A stretch of DNA of 64,000 nucleotides from Nodularia sphaerocarpa UHCC 0038. Lineage in GTDB: Bacteria; Cyanobacteriota; Cyanobacteriia; Cyanobacteriales; Nostocaceae. Of the stretch, positions 42,390 to 53,600 are shown piece after piece. Location of the stretch: positions 562,356-626,355 of the forward strand of contig NZ_CP060140.1 of the NCBI RefSeq assembly GCF_022376295.1, written 5' to 3'. The notes under the pieces were generated by a model. That model was given only the letters and a program-made list of their open reading frames with translations, made no database searches and had not been told where the DNA came from. Numbering within the stretch: the first letter of the stretch is position 1; the number at the start of each line of letters is the position of its first letter. Position numbers and translations under genes: made by a program.

Positions 42390-43271
42390 ATGACATCGCA
42401 ATTTCCTGAACGCAGTTTGACGCGCTCTTTTAATTCTCCCCGGACGCTGTTTAATACAGCGATGACAGTGGTAGCATTTATCTGTGGGGTTTTAGTGCTT
42501 GTGCCTTTGGTGGCAGTACTTAGTTACATTATTATTAAAGGCTTTAGTAGTCTTCAATTAAGTGTATTTACTGAATTACCACCGCCACCCCTGAGACCCG
42601 GAGGAGGTTTTGGTAATGCTATCCTAGGAACACTATTAATGGTAGGAATTGCGGCTTTAATTAGCATTCCCTTTGGTGTTTTGGCGGCAATTTATTTAAC
42701 AGAGTTTAGCTCTGGTAAATTAGCTAGATGGATACGATTTGCTACTAATGTTCTCAGTGGAGTTCCTTCTATTATTGCTGGGGTATTTGCCTACGGGATT
42801 GTGGTTTTGGGATTAGTTAGGCTGAATTTAGGTTCATACTCTGCTATTGGTGGGGGGTTCGCTTTGGCAATTTTAATGTTGCCAATTATTGTAAAAACTA
42901 CGGATGAAGCGTTACAGTTAGTATCGCCTGATTTGCGCCAAGCATCTGTGGGTTTAGGCGCGACGAATTTTCAAACTGTAACACAAGTTGTTTTGCCAGC
43001 TGCTCTACCAGCAATTGTGACTGGTTCTAGTTTAGCGATCGCCCGCGCCTCTGGCGAAACTGCGCCTTTACTATTTACGGCGTTATTCTCTCAATACTGG
43101 CCTGATGGCATCCTCAAACCTACTCCTTCTTTGGCTGTTTTAGTTTACAACTTTGCGATTTCTCCTTTTGCAAATTGGCAGTCACTTGCTTGGGCTGCTT
43201 CTTTGGTCTTGGTATTGATGGTTTTGATTACCAGTATCCTGGCTCGTTGGGCAACTCGTCAAAAAGCTTAG
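42390..43271 (+). CDS. pstA: Phosphate ABC transporter permease PstA
   Basis: Second permease of the phosphate importer, about 293 aa, six membrane segments. It has the PPPPLRPGGGFGNAILGTLLM block, FGVLAAIYLTEF, GVPSIIAGVFAYG and the EAA loop QLVSPDLRQASVGLGATNFQT, then ARASGETAPLLFTALF. ATG at 42390 (MTSQFPERSLTR) is preferred over 42378. It pairs with PstC. Confidence 0.95.
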   Translation: MTSQFPERSLTRSFNSPRTLFNTAMTVVAFICGVLVLVPLVAVLSYIIIKGFSSLQLSVFTELPPPPLRPGGGFGNAILGTLLMVGIAALISIPFGVLAAIYLTEFSSGKLARWIRFATNVLSGVPSIIAGVFAYGIVVLGLVRLNLGSYSAIGGGFALAILMLPIIVKTTDEALQLVSPDLRQASVGLGATNFQTVTQVVLPAALPAIVTGSSLAIARASGETAPLLFTALFSQYWPDGILKPTPSLAVLVYNFAISPFANWQSLAWAASLVLVLMVLITSILARWATRQKA

Positions 43272-43331
43272 TGAAACTGTATCTAAAGTACGTTTCTCTA
43301 TGGCCAAAATTCACATTACACTAAACTTATT

Positions 43332-44135
43332 ATGGCTACTCACACTAGGACAGTGAATGACACTGAAACCGTTTTACGGACAGAAAATCTGAACGTTTAC
43401 TACGGCAAGTTCTTAGCTTTGCAGAATATTTGGCTGAACATTCCGAAAAATCAGGTGACATCCTTTATTGGCCCTTCTGGCTGCGGTAAAAGTACATTGC
43501 TGCGATGTTATAACCGTCTCAATGACCTGGTTGATTCGTTTCGCGCTGAAGGTAAAGTTTATTTTTACAATGACAATTTGTATGCACCAAATATCGATCC
43601 TGTAGAGGTGCGCCGCAGAATTGGGATGGTGTTTCAAAGACCAAACCCGTTTCCGAAATCAATTTATGACAATATTACTTTTGGAGCTAAAATCAACGGC
43701 TATAGAGGTAATTTCGATGAATTGGTAGAAACAAGTCTGCGACAAGCTGCTTTGTGGGATGAAGTGAAGGATAAACTACGGCAAAGTGGTGCATCTTTAT
43801 CTGGGGGACAACAGCAAAGGTTGTGTATTGCCAGAGCGATCGCAGTGCAACCGGAAATTATACTCATGGATGAACCTTGTTCAGCCCTAGACCCTGTTTC
43901 GACTTTGCGGGTAGAAGAACTAATTCACCAACTCAAAGAGAAATATACTATCGTCATTGTCACCCACAATATGCAGCAAGCTGCACGAGTGTCTGATAAT
44001 ACAGCATTTTTCAACGTCAAGGTTGCCGAAGGTGGTCGCAGTGGTTATCTAGTGGAATACAACTCGACAGAACTGATTTTTAATGATCCCCAGCAAGAAG
44101 ATACCCGAAATTATGTTAGTGGTAGATTCGGTTAA
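43332..44135 (+). CDS. pstB: Phosphate ABC transporter ATP-binding protein PstB
   Basis: ATPase of the phosphate importer, 267 aa. Walker A GPSGCGKST, Q-loop FQRPNPFPKSIYDN, signature LSGGQQQRLCIARA, Walker B ILMDEPCSALDP and the switch His in IVTHNMQQAARVSD are intact. Last gene of pstSCAB, followed by a strong terminator. No phoU gene is in the window. Confidence 0.97.
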   Translation: MATHTRTVNDTETVLRTENLNVYYGKFLALQNIWLNIPKNQVTSFIGPSGCGKSTLLRCYNRLNDLVDSFRAEGKVYFYNDNLYAPNIDPVEVRRRIGMVFQRPNPFPKSIYDNITFGAKINGYRGNFDELVETSLRQAALWDEVKDKLRQSGASLSGGQQQRLCIARAIAVQPEIILMDEPCSALDPVSTLRVEELIHQLKEKYTIVIVTHNMQQAARVSDNTAFFNVKVAEGGRSGYLVEYNSTELIFNDPQQEDTRNYVSGRFG

Positions 44136-44147
44136 ATCAGTAGACAG

Positions 44148-44203
44148 TTAACAGTTATCACTTTGATCAAGTCGTAAAATTGATAACTGTTAAAAAGTTT
44201 TTT
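44148..44203 (+). terminator. Intrinsic terminator of the pst operon
   Basis: TTAACAGTTATCA (44148-44160) and TGATAACTGTTAA (44181-44193) pair perfectly over 13 bp with a 20-nt loop. AAAAG then a TTTTTT run (44198-44203) follows. It lies 12 nt after the pstB stop. Confidence 0.8.
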
Positions 44204-44220
44204 GGACTCAGCACTCAGCA

Positions 44221-45678
44221 CTATAAGCCTGCCCACACCGTGAGGGGTTTTCCTACTTGTTTATACAGTAAGCTGGAAAGAATTACGCTGTTGTTGTTGG
44301 CGGTGAGGCTGGTGTTGGGCTGACGGAGAGATTCGTAATAGCCGTTGTACCAGCCCTGATCGGATTGCAGATTTGAGAGGACAAAATTAGAGAGTTTACG
44401 GGTGTAGTCGGTGTTGTATAGTACGTGCCAGCCAATGGCTGCTTTGGTACTGACAAATCGTAAATTTTGATGTTGTTCGCGGGTATCTGTGATCGCTACC
44501 CAAGGTTGACCGTTGACAAATAAGCTGTTGGAAAGAAAGTAAGGTGAACGGTCTAGGTTGTCTTCTGTGACGGCTGTTAATTGTTTGGTGGCTCGATAAC
44601 GAGCTTCTTGCGCTGCTAATATGCGATCGGCGAAAACTTTCGGTAAAGATTGAAATCCGGTTTCAATGCCATCTAATATATAGGGTTCGCTGAGAACATA
44701 GTTATTAGCCCCTGATGTGTCATAATCTCTTTTATCGTAGGGTATGCCTTGGCCGTAAAGATTGGCATAGGCTGTATTGGCTTGATATTCTAAAGCTTTA
44801 TTGACTTTTAAGCCCCAGAGTTGGAGACCGTAGGCGGCATAGTTTTCGTAACCTAAGCGTCCTTCTTGTTTGTATTGTTCTTTACCTTTGACGACGCTAG
44901 TACCATAGATTTGACCTTTTCTGGTGAGGCGTTTAACTTGCCAATGTTGCCAAACTTCTTCGGTTGGCGATCGCCACTGGGGATATTTTGTCCCGACTAT
45001 TTTTAACCAAAGTGCCATCCGCCCTACATCGATGGCTGACCAGCCAATTTCTTCGCGTTTCTCTAGTTGACCATAGTTAACGGGTAGGAGAGTTTTCGAG
45101 TTATAGACTTTGTTGGGGAGTTCTTTTTTGTATAAAGGCATAGTTGCTAAAGTTTGCAACATTGTCCCCATCTTTTTCTCAAATTCCGACGCAGATACAA
45201 TATTCAGTTCCTTAGCGCTGACCAAAGCCGCCATTGCACCTGCTTGATCCCAGATAGTGACCGCAGAAAAGCCATCAATGGAATTGACTAAACCTGTTTC
45301 ATCGTTCCAGTTACGTTGGAAGTATGACCAAGCTTGACGGGCGATCGCCTTTTCTGCTGGGGTGACTTTTCCGACATTGGCTGCGATATAGGGTATAAAA
45401 GATATTTGAACTTGCTTGGGGTTAATGGAATCCCCTGGTAAAACTAAAGATTCTGCGTCAAGTTTAGCTAGTTTTTCGGGGTCAACTTCTGCTGGTTTGA
45501 CTGGAGAAGTCCCTTGAGTCATGGATATTCCTGATGATTCTACAGAAGCCTTCTGAGTCCGAATTAGATCCGCAGATAACCAATTTAGTCCAGCGATCGC
45601 GATCACGGATGTGACTACTGCTCCTATAGCAGCTCGTTTAGATACGTTGTTTGGTGGTGGTTCAAAATCAGAGGTCAT
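44221..45678 (-). CDS. DUF3131 domain-containing protein
   Basis: A 485-aa protein with an N-terminal membrane anchor at about residues 14-35 (AAIGAVVTSVIAIAGLNWL) and a large extracytoplasmic domain of the DUF3131 type from about 110 (ARQAWSYFQRNWNDETGLVNSIDGFSAVTIWDQAGAMAAL). The pattern of helices, with WDQAG, REEIGWSAIDVGRMALWLKI and DYDTSGANNYVLSEPYILDG, resembles the alpha-alpha toroid of glycoside hydrolases. A role in cell-wall or extracellular polysaccharide turnover is plausible but not shown. It converges on pstB and starts divergent to the RTX gene. Confidence 0.85.
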   Translation of the reverse strand: MTSDFEPPPNNVSKRAAIGAVVTSVIAIAGLNWLSADLIRTQKASVESSGISMTQGTSPVKPAEVDPEKLAKLDAESLVLPGDSINPKQVQISFIPYIAANVGKVTPAEKAIARQAWSYFQRNWNDETGLVNSIDGFSAVTIWDQAGAMAALVSAKELNIVSASEFEKKMGTMLQTLATMPLYKKELPNKVYNSKTLLPVNYGQLEKREEIGWSAIDVGRMALWLKIVGTKYPQWRSPTEEVWQHWQVKRLTRKGQIYGTSVVKGKEQYKQEGRLGYENYAAYGLQLWGLKVNKALEYQANTAYANLYGQGIPYDKRDYDTSGANNYVLSEPYILDGIETGFQSLPKVFADRILAAQEARYRATKQLTAVTEDNLDRSPYFLSNSLFVNGQPWVAITDTREQHQNLRFVSTKAAIGWHVLYNTDYTRKLSNFVLSNLQSDQGWYNGYYESLRQPNTSLTANNNSVILSSLLYKQVGKPLTVWAGL

Positions 45679-46019
45679 TTGTGTGTAAAGCCTTGTTGTG
45701 TTAATTAATATCCGGTTTTACAGATAATAACAATTTCATCCTGATCTGGAAGCAAAGACAAACTTATACAAACTGGTGTTTGGTCCTGTTGGTAAAGTTG
45801 GGGACTTGGAGAGAATGGCGATCGCACCCAACCCAATTCCCCATCGCTAAACCAAACTGAATCCCGAATCTATCATCAGCCTAATAACCGAGAAAACACG
45901 GTTTTTTACACAAGTAAAATATATTACCATCTTATTTATACTTAAACTTGTCTGCATCAGAACTAGTAAAAACTAGCCTCAATGCAACAGGAAATTACAT
46001 TCTGTAATCTGGTGCAAAA
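45679..46019. other. Divergent intergenic region without genes
   Basis: 341 bp between the DUF3131 gene (minus) and the large secreted protein gene (plus). It must hold both promoters. One HIP1 site is present near 45816. No other feature was recognised. Confidence 0.5.
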
Positions 46020-49000
46020 ATGTTAAAAAACTCTTTGTTCTCTAAAACCACTACAGTTGTCTTTATTGATTCCTCTGTTCCCGACTACACAACCCTACAG
46101 AACAAAGTTCTTGAGGGAGTAAAAACATTTATTCTTTCCCCAGATCGAGACGGGATTGCGGAAATTACGAAACTCTTACAACAAAATTCCCAAATTACCA
46201 CCTTACATATCGTTTCTCACGGTTCTCCAGAATCTTTGTATTTAGGTAATACGCAACTGAGTTTGGATAATTTACAGAATTATCAATCACTAATCACAAC
46301 TTGGAACGTTGAGTCGATCCTGCTTCATAACAGCAACAGCAGTCTTAATACCATATCTAGCACAAGCGATCGCATCGCTTATGTAGGGCTAATTGGCAAC
46401 CGCACCAGGACTAATAAAATTAATCTGTCAGATACTTTAGTTACAACTTCCACACCAGAAGCGGGAAGTGCTGTTCAGCCATTCGTCAATCAGACAGATA
46501 TACGTAGAGATGAAAAGGCGATTGTTGCTAAATTTTCACTAGAGAATAGCGTAACTGAACGAGAAATCACATCTGTGCAGCCGAATATCAACGAAGGTGT
46601 AGATCCTTTTATCCCTACAACACATCCACGCATTTTAGGGTGTAGCTGCTCATCTTGTGCGCGTCCTTTAGTGGATCTAAATCGCATCAATAATGAACCC
46701 CAACAGTTAACAGCACCTCTATCAGCAGCTTTAGATTTATCCCAGACTTTCTTCCTAAACAGCCTAGCAGGAGCCAACCACACAATTTATTTAGATTTTA
46801 ACGGGCATACCACCTCTGGTACTGCCTGGAATCAAAGTTATCGTAGCACTAATATTGTTACCCCTGCCTTTGACTTAGATGGCAATCCAGCCTCCTTTAG
46901 CTCGGCTGAACTGGAAACAATTCAGTATATTTGGCAGCGTGTCGCTGAAGATTTTATCCCCTTTAATGTTAATGTCACAACCCAAGAACCAACAGATATT
47001 AACGATCTGATTAGGAGTGGTGCTAACGATACTCGTTGGGGTGTGCGTGCTGTTATTGGTGGTAGCGGCTTGGACTGGATTGGTCAGAGATTATCAGGAA
47101 TCGCCTACTTTGATTCTTTCAATTGGAATACTGATACTCCCACTTTTATTTTTAGTAAGGATATGGCCGGACAAGAGAAACCTACGGCCGAGACTATCTC
47201 CCATGAAGTAGGTCATACTTTAGGACTCAACCATGATGGAACTATTAGCCCATCTGAGGAATACTACTATGGACATGGTAGCGGGGAGACTGGCTGGGCA
47301 CCAATTATGGGATTCTCAGACTTCCAGAACGTAACCCAGTGGACCAAAGGCGAGTATCGTTCTGCTACCAATACTGAAGATGATTTGCAAATTATTACGA
47401 CCCAAAATGGGTTCGGCTACCGAACAGATGATACTGGTAATACAATTGCTACAGCCAAGGCATTAAATGTTTCTGGTACAACTTTGAGTGGTAGTGGCAT
47501 CATCGAACGTAATACAGATATTGATTTCTATAGTTTTTATACTGGGGCTGGTGCGATTAGCTTAACCGTGAATCCCTTTACTCGCGGACCAAACCTAGAC
47601 ATTTTAGCAGAGCTATACAATTCTGTTGGTACATTACTTGTATCCTCCAATCCAACAGAGTCCCTATTTGCAAATATCGACACAAGTGTGGATGCTGGAA
47701 CGTATTACCTCAAAATTGATGGTGTAGGTAAAGGAGATCCTTTTGGTACTGGCTACACCGATTATGGCAGTTTAGGTCAGTATTTTATCAGTGGTAATAT
47801 TATTGCCGCTAGTATTACTGAACCCCCTGTAGTCACCACCACCAGCACCGCTTTATCCTACATTGAAAATGCCACTACAATTATTGACCCAGCTATCACA
47901 GTCAGTGATGTAGATTCAGCTAACTTAGCTAGCGCCACCGTCAGGATTACTTCTGGCTTCGTTTCGGCTCAAGATATCCTCAGTTTTACGAATCAAAACG
48001 GAATTACAGGCAATTACAACAACAGTACAGGGGTTTTAACCTTAACTGGTGCGGCGACAGTTGCGAATTACCAAACCGCTTTACGTTCCATTACCTATAC
48101 CAACAGCAGCGATAATCCCAACACCACAACCCGCACCATTGGCTTTAGTGTCAATGATGGTACAGATACAAGTACTCAGGGTACTCGCAACGTGACAATT
48201 ACGGCTGTTAACGATGCGCCTGTAGTCAACACCACCAGCACCGCTTTATCCTACATTGAAAATGCCACTACAATTATTGACCCAGCTATCACAGTCAGTG
48301 ATGTAGATTCAGCTAACTTAGCTAGCGCCACCGTCAGGATTACTTCTGGCTTCGTTTCGGCTCAAGATATCCTCAGTTTTACGAATCAAAACGGAATTAC
48401 AGGCAATTACAACAACAGTACAGGGGTTTTAACCTTAACTGGTGCGGCGACAGTTGCGAATTACCAAACCGCTTTACGTTCCATTACCTATACCAACAGC
48501 AGCGATAATCCCAACACCACAACCCGCACCATTGGCTTTAGTGTCAATGATGGTACAGATACAAGTACTCAGGGTACTCGCAACGTGACAATTACGGCTG
48601 TTAACGATGCGCCTGTAGTCAACACCACCAGCACCGCTTTATCCTACATTGAAAATGCCACTACAATTATTGACCCAGCTATCACCGTCACTGACGTAGA
48701 TTCACCTAACCTAGCTAGCGCCACCGTCAGGATTACTTCTGGCTTCGTTTCGGCTCAAGATATCCTCAGTTTTACGAATCAAAACGGAATTACAGGCAAT
48801 TACAACAACAGTACAGGGGTTTTAACCTTAACGGGTGCGGCTACAGTTGCGAATTACCAAACCGCTTTACGTTCTATTACCTATACCAATAGCAGCGACA
48901 ACCCAAATACTACACCGCGCACTATCAGTTTTCAAGTTAATGATGGTAGTTTAAACAGTACCACTGTTAACCGTAATATCAATATTAACAACCAAGATAA

Positions 49001-50477
49001 CGTCGTCACAGGAACAGCAAATAACGAAAACTTCACCACCACAGCCCAAAAAGATATCATAAACGCTCAAGGTGGAAATGACACCATCACTAGCACTTTT
49101 GAGAATTTACAACAAAACGATAGTTTGAACGGTGGTACAGGAATTGATACTCTGATTATTACCGGAGGAACTAGTGCCAATGCCATTACTATTAATAGCA
49201 ATAATGCTAATCAATTTAATATTCCTGGTACAACCATCATCGGATTTGAACGCTTTGATTTAAGTGGATTTACTGGTAAAATCAGGTTTATAGGTAATAG
49301 CGGTGATGATTGGATTCACGCTGGTGCAGGAAACGATAATTTAACCGGGGGTAATGGTAATGATTACCTGAACGGCGGAACAGGTGCAGATACCATGATT
49401 GGTGGTGCTGGTAATGATTTCTACTATGTTGATAATGTGGGAGATAAAATCACAGAAAATTTTGGTCAGGGAATTGATACTGTTTTCAGCACTATTAGTT
49501 ACACATTAGGAAATAACTTAGAAAACCTGACTTTAGAAGGCACATCTGCCATTAACGGTACTGGTAATAGTTTAAATAATATTCTCATAGGTAACAGTGG
49601 GAATAATGTCCTCAATGGTCGAGCAGGTGCAGATACCATGATTGGGGGTGAGGGTAATGATTCCTACTATGTTGATAATGTGAGAGATGTCATCGTCGAA
49701 AATGCTAATCAGGGAACTGATACTGTTTTCAGCACTATTAGTTACACATTAGGAAATAACTTAGAAAACTTGACTTTACAAGGCTCATCTGCCATTAATG
49801 TTACTGGTAATGACCTCAATAATATTCTCACTGGTAACAGTCGTAATAATGTTCTCAATGGTCAAGCAGGTGCAGATACCATGATTGGTGGTGCGGGTAA
49901 TGATTCCTACTATGTTGATAATGTGGGAGATACCATCGTCGAAAATGCTAATCAGGGAACTGATACTGTTTTCAGCACTATTAGTTACACATTAGGAAAT
50001 CACCTAGAAAACCTGACTTTACAAGGCACATCTGCTATTAACGGTACTGGTAATGACCTCAATAATATTCTCACTGGTAACGCCGCAGCTAACATCCTTA
50101 TAGGTGGTGCAGGTGCAGATACACTCATTGGTAATGCAGGTGCAGATACTTTCATAGGTGGAACTGGTAATGATAAACTCTATTTGGGTTTGAATGATGG
50201 TGCGGTAGATATTGTCAATTATGCTTTGAATGATGGTGCAGATACGGTTTATCAGTTTGTGCGTGGTGTTGGTGGTGATCAAATCCAATTTACAGGCATT
50301 ACGAATATTGATGTGGTGAGATCATTTAGTAATACTTTACTGCGTTTGGGTGATGGTATTGCTGGTAATAGTCGTTTTGGCACTGGTCAGTTATTAGTGA
50401 CATTATCCGGCACATCTGGCTTTATTGGTGCTGATGTGAATGTTAACTTGTTTGGTGCTAATTTCTTGTTTACGTGA
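46020..50477 (+). CDS. Large secreted DUF4347 / metalloprotease-like / RTX repeat protein
   Basis: A 1485-aa mosaic protein. Residues 8-110 are a DUF4347 domain (FIDSSVPDYTTLQNKV, LHIVSHGSPESLYL). Residues about 250-470 form a zinc peptidase-like domain with the HExxHxxGxxHD motif HEVGHTLGLNHDG (His395). A pre-peptidase C-terminal-like domain follows (about 485-595). Then come three near-identical 131-residue cadherin-like repeats (about 608-1000). From about 1080 there are calcium-binding RTX nonapeptides (GGAGNDFYYVDN, GGEGNDSYYVDN) and a secretion-type C-terminus. It lacks a Sec signal, in line with type I secretion. Residues 219-226 carry CSCSSC. It likely cuts or binds extracellular proteins; target unknown. 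No transporter genes are near. Confidence 0.88.
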   Translation: MLKNSLFSKTTTVVFIDSSVPDYTTLQNKVLEGVKTFILSPDRDGIAEITKLLQQNSQITTLHIVSHGSPESLYLGNTQLSLDNLQNYQSLITTWNVESILLHNSNSSLNTISSTSDRIAYVGLIGNRTRTNKINLSDTLVTTSTPEAGSAVQPFVNQTDIRRDEKAIVAKFSLENSVTEREITSVQPNINEGVDPFIPTTHPRILGCSCSSCARPLVDLNRINNEPQQLTAPLSAALDLSQTFFLNSLAGANHTIYLDFNGHTTSGTAWNQSYRSTNIVTPAFDLDGNPASFSSAELETIQYIWQRVAEDFIPFNVNVTTQEPTDINDLIRSGANDTRWGVRAVIGGSGLDWIGQRLSGIAYFDSFNWNTDTPTFIFSKDMAGQEKPTAETISHEVGHTLGLNHDGTISPSEEYYYGHGSGETGWAPIMGFSDFQNVTQWTKGEYRSATNTEDDLQIITTQNGFGYRTDDTGNTIATAKALNVSGTTLSGSGIIERNTDIDFYSFYTGAGAISLTVNPFTRGPNLDILAELYNSVGTLLVSSNPTESLFANIDTSVDAGTYYLKIDGVGKGDPFGTGYTDYGSLGQYFISGNIIAASITEPPVVTTTSTALSYIENATTIIDPAITVSDVDSANLASATVRITSGFVSAQDILSFTNQNGITGNYNNSTGVLTLTGAATVANYQTALRSITYTNSSDNPNTTTRTIGFSVNDGTDTSTQGTRNVTITAVNDAPVVNTTSTALSYIENATTIIDPAITVSDVDSANLASATVRITSGFVSAQDILSFTNQNGITGNYNNSTGVLTLTGAATVANYQTALRSITYTNSSDNPNTTTRTIGFSVNDGTDTSTQGTRNVTITAVNDAPVVNTTSTALSYIENATTIIDPAITVTDVDSPNLASATVRITSGFVSAQDILSFTNQNGITGNYNNSTGVLTLTGAATVANYQTALRSITYTNSSDNPNTTPRTISFQVNDGSLNSTTVNRNININNQDNVVTGTANNENFTTTAQKDIINAQGGNDTITSTFENLQQNDSLNGGTGIDTLIITGGTSANAITINSNNANQFNIPGTTIIGFERFDLSGFTGKIRFIGNSGDDWIHAGAGNDNLTGGNGNDYLNGGTGADTMIGGAGNDFYYVDNVGDKITENFGQGIDTVFSTISYTLGNNLENLTLEGTSAINGTGNSLNNILIGNSGNNVLNGRAGADTMIGGEGNDSYYVDNVRDVIVENANQGTDTVFSTISYTLGNNLENLTLQGSSAINVTGNDLNNILTGNSRNNVLNGQAGADTMIGGAGNDSYYVDNVGDTIVENANQGTDTVFSTISYTLGNHLENLTLQGTSAINGTGNDLNNILTGNAAANILIGGAGADTLIGNAGADTFIGGTGNDKLYLGLNDGAVDIVNYALNDGADTVYQFVRGVGGDQIQFTGITNIDVVRSFSNTLLRLGDGIAGNSRFGTGQLLVTLSGTSGFIGADVNVNLFGANFLFT
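47841..49010 (+). repeat. Three tandem 393-bp repeats inside the RTX gene
   Basis: Copies begin at 47841, 48234 and 48627 with ACCAGCACCGCTTTATCCTA. Copies one and two look identical at the DNA level over nearly the full 393 bp. Copy three matches them until about 48860 and then diverges. The offset of 393 bp is exactly 131 codons. Confidence 0.9.
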
Positions 50478-50528
50478 GTTCGACGCATATTGTTTGAGGA
50501 CGAAACCGAGTAATTGAGATGCCTTTTC

Positions 50529-50650
50529 TCTGAGAGGATGTTTTAAAACTCTAATTTATTACAGCCCTGGCGACTAGAAGTCGCCAGTTTACACTGAGCG
50601 TAGCCAAAATGGGCTAGTAATAATCGATACTTTACAAACATCCTCTGAGG
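50529..50650. repeat. Nested inverted repeats between convergent genes
   Basis: AGAGGATGTTT (50533-50543) and AAACATCCTCT (50636-50646) form outer arms; inside, CTGGCGACT-AGA-AGTCGCCAG (50567-50587) forms a 9-bp hairpin. The block lies between the RTX gene (plus) and the hybrid kinase gene (minus) and may serve as a bidirectional terminator or be a small palindromic element. Confidence 0.6.
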
Positions 50651-50677
50651 GTTTCCCAGAATTTTTGCGTTATTTAG

Positions 50678-53600
50678 CTATATGGTATTGGGGTTATTTG
50701 CTGCCAAAAAAGCTGTAATTTTTTGGACAAAGCCTTCTAATTCTACTATTAATTCAGTTGTACCACTCGAATCATGTTGATGACTCATTTGTTCTAGCTT
50801 TTCTGCGGCTTGCTGCATAGATATAGCGCCTACATTAGCGCTTGCACCTTTAAGATGATGTGCTTCTCGCGCCAGTTGCTGAAAATTATTCGTAGCGATC
50901 GCAGCTTTGGTTGCTTCTAAATGTAACTGGCTATCTTCAACAAATATTTGTAATAATTCCCATTCAAATTCGGTGTTATTTTCAGAAAGCTGATGTAAAT
51001 GTTCCCAATCAATTGCTAATTGAATATCTACAGTTCTAGTCAATATTACTTGGCTCCAATGCTGTAGGACTGCTGCTAATTTTTCTTTATTTACTGGTTT
51101 ACTTAAATAATCATTCATGCCAGCATCTAGACAGTTTTGTTCGTCTTCTTTCATAGCATTAGCTGTCATGGCAATGATCACTGGTTGCCGATGAAGACGA
51201 CGACGAATTTCTTTGGTAGTTTCTAAACCATCTAATATTGGCATTTGGCAATCCATGAGAACTAAGTCATAGGGAATTGTTTCTAATAGCTGTAAAACTT
51301 CTTGCCCATTGCCGGCAACATCAGCTTCATAACCTAAATTTTGCAGTTGCTTCAGGGCAACTTTTTGATTTACTAGATTATCTTCTGCTATTAAAAGTCT
51401 CAACTTGGATTTAGTCAAGGCAGTTTGATGAATAATGGGTTGCTTTATCTTTGGCGCAATTGATCGGCTTTCCAAGATATTGATGATTGTATCGAATAGC
51501 CGAGATGGTTTCACAGGTTTGACTAAATAACTGGCAAATCCTATATTTAGCGCTTTTTGGACTTCATCTCTTTGATTGGTAGAGGTCAACATAATTATGG
51601 GAATATCTGCAATCAGAGAATTTGCTTTGATTTGTCTTCCCAAAGTTAAACCATCAACTTCCGGCATTTGCATATCAATCAAAGCCACATCATAAAGCAT
51701 TCCTTTTTCCGCAGCAGTTTGTAAAGCATTGAGGGCTTGGAGCGCACTAGCCGCTTCATCAACCTGCATTCCCCAACGGGTAGCTTGATGATAGATAATT
51801 TTTCGGTTGGTAGCATTATCATCTACTACTAACAAGCGCCGATGGGTGAGAATTTCCCAGTCCTGTACAGGGGAAACAGGCTGAGATTGTTTAGTAAAAG
51901 TTAGTTCAAACCAAAATAGAGATCCTTTTCCTAGCTGACTGTTTACGCCAATTTTTCCCCCCATCAAACTTACCAACTGCTGACAAATAGCTAGTCCTAA
52001 ACCTGTTCCACCATACTTGCGAGTAATGGAAGCATCCACTTGGGTGAATGGCTGAAATAGTTTGCTTTGATCTTCAGAGGAAATACCGTTACCTGTATCT
52101 GTGACGGAAAAATTGATGGTGGCTGTATTTGGGGTTTGAGTTTGCAGTTCGGCTCGGACTACAATTTCTCCTGTGCTGGTGAACTTGATGGCGTTACCAA
52201 CCAGATTCATCAAAATTTGTCGCAACCGACTAGCATCACCTTGGAGATAAACGGGGACGTTGCGATCAATTAATCCGGCAATTTCTAATTTCTGCTTATG
52301 GGCTTGGGGTGCTAATAATTCTAAAACTTCTTCTACACAAGTAGATAAGTCAAAATCTAAACTTTCGAGAATCATTTCTCCGGCTTCTAGTTTTGACAAA
52401 TCCAAAATTTCATTGATTAAGGATAAAAGCGCATCGCCACTAATGCGAATTGTCTCGGCAAAATCTCGCTGTTCTGCATTCAAATCAGTTTCTAATAATA
52501 AGCCAGTCATACCCAAAACCGCATTCATGGGGGTACGAATTTCATGACTCATATTTGCCAAAAAAGCACTTTTTGCTTGAGAAGCTAATTCTGCTTGTTC
52601 GCGGGCAATTTCTAGTTGTTGTTTTTGGCAGGTTTCTACTTCTAGTAATTTGGCTTGAGCTAAAGCAATACCGATTTGATCAGCAAGCGATCGCAAAAGT
52701 TCAATTTCCCAATTATTCCATGACCTGGGATGATTGCACTGATGGGTAATTAGCAATCCCCAAAGTTTATTTTGCAGAAAAATAGGAATAACAAGATTAG
52801 CTTTGACATGAAATTGTGCCAGTAATTCTTTATAGCAAGGCTCGATGTCAGATTTTGCTATATCATGAATAATTCCAATTTTACCTTGATAGTATTTTTG
52901 GAAATAATTATCTGTGAAACAAGGTTCAATAATGTTTTGACCCATCACCACAGGTAAGTCAGGAATTACAGCTTCTTTCAGCACTGTTAAAGAATGATTA
53001 CCTTGCAATTGCGAGATGAGTACCCGGTCTGCTTGCAACAGTTTTTGTACTTCTGTAACGCTCGTTTGCAAAATTTCATCGATTTGTAAAGACTCGCGAA
53101 TTTTTAAAGTGACATCAGCTAATAATTGCGATGCGGAAGCCGCCGCAAGGCTTCGCGAGTTTTTTCGATGTAAATCTTCTTCGGCTTGCTTACGTTCAGT
53201 AATATCAATACCAGTAGTAATAATGTATTCAACTTTCCCTTTTTCGTCTTTCAGGTTAGCATTATTCCAAGCAATCAACCGCCGATTACCATCTTTTGTT
53301 AACCAGTGATTTTCGTAGTCTTTGATTTTTTGACCATTAGCTATCTGCTCAAAAACCGCCTTTACTGGTGCTATCTCTTCTGGAGTAAAAAACAAGTTCC
53401 AAAAATGTCTATTCCTCACCTCATTAAAGGAATAACCAGTCATTAGCTCACAAGCTTGATTAAAGCGAACAATTCGCCCTTGCAAATCCAGAACTAGTAC
53501 CAAGACACTGGCTGTATCGAGGACGGCTGAAATAAAGTTGCGTTCTTTTTTTAGTAATTGCTCTGTACGTGTTCTCTCACTAACTTCTCGATAAATCTGG

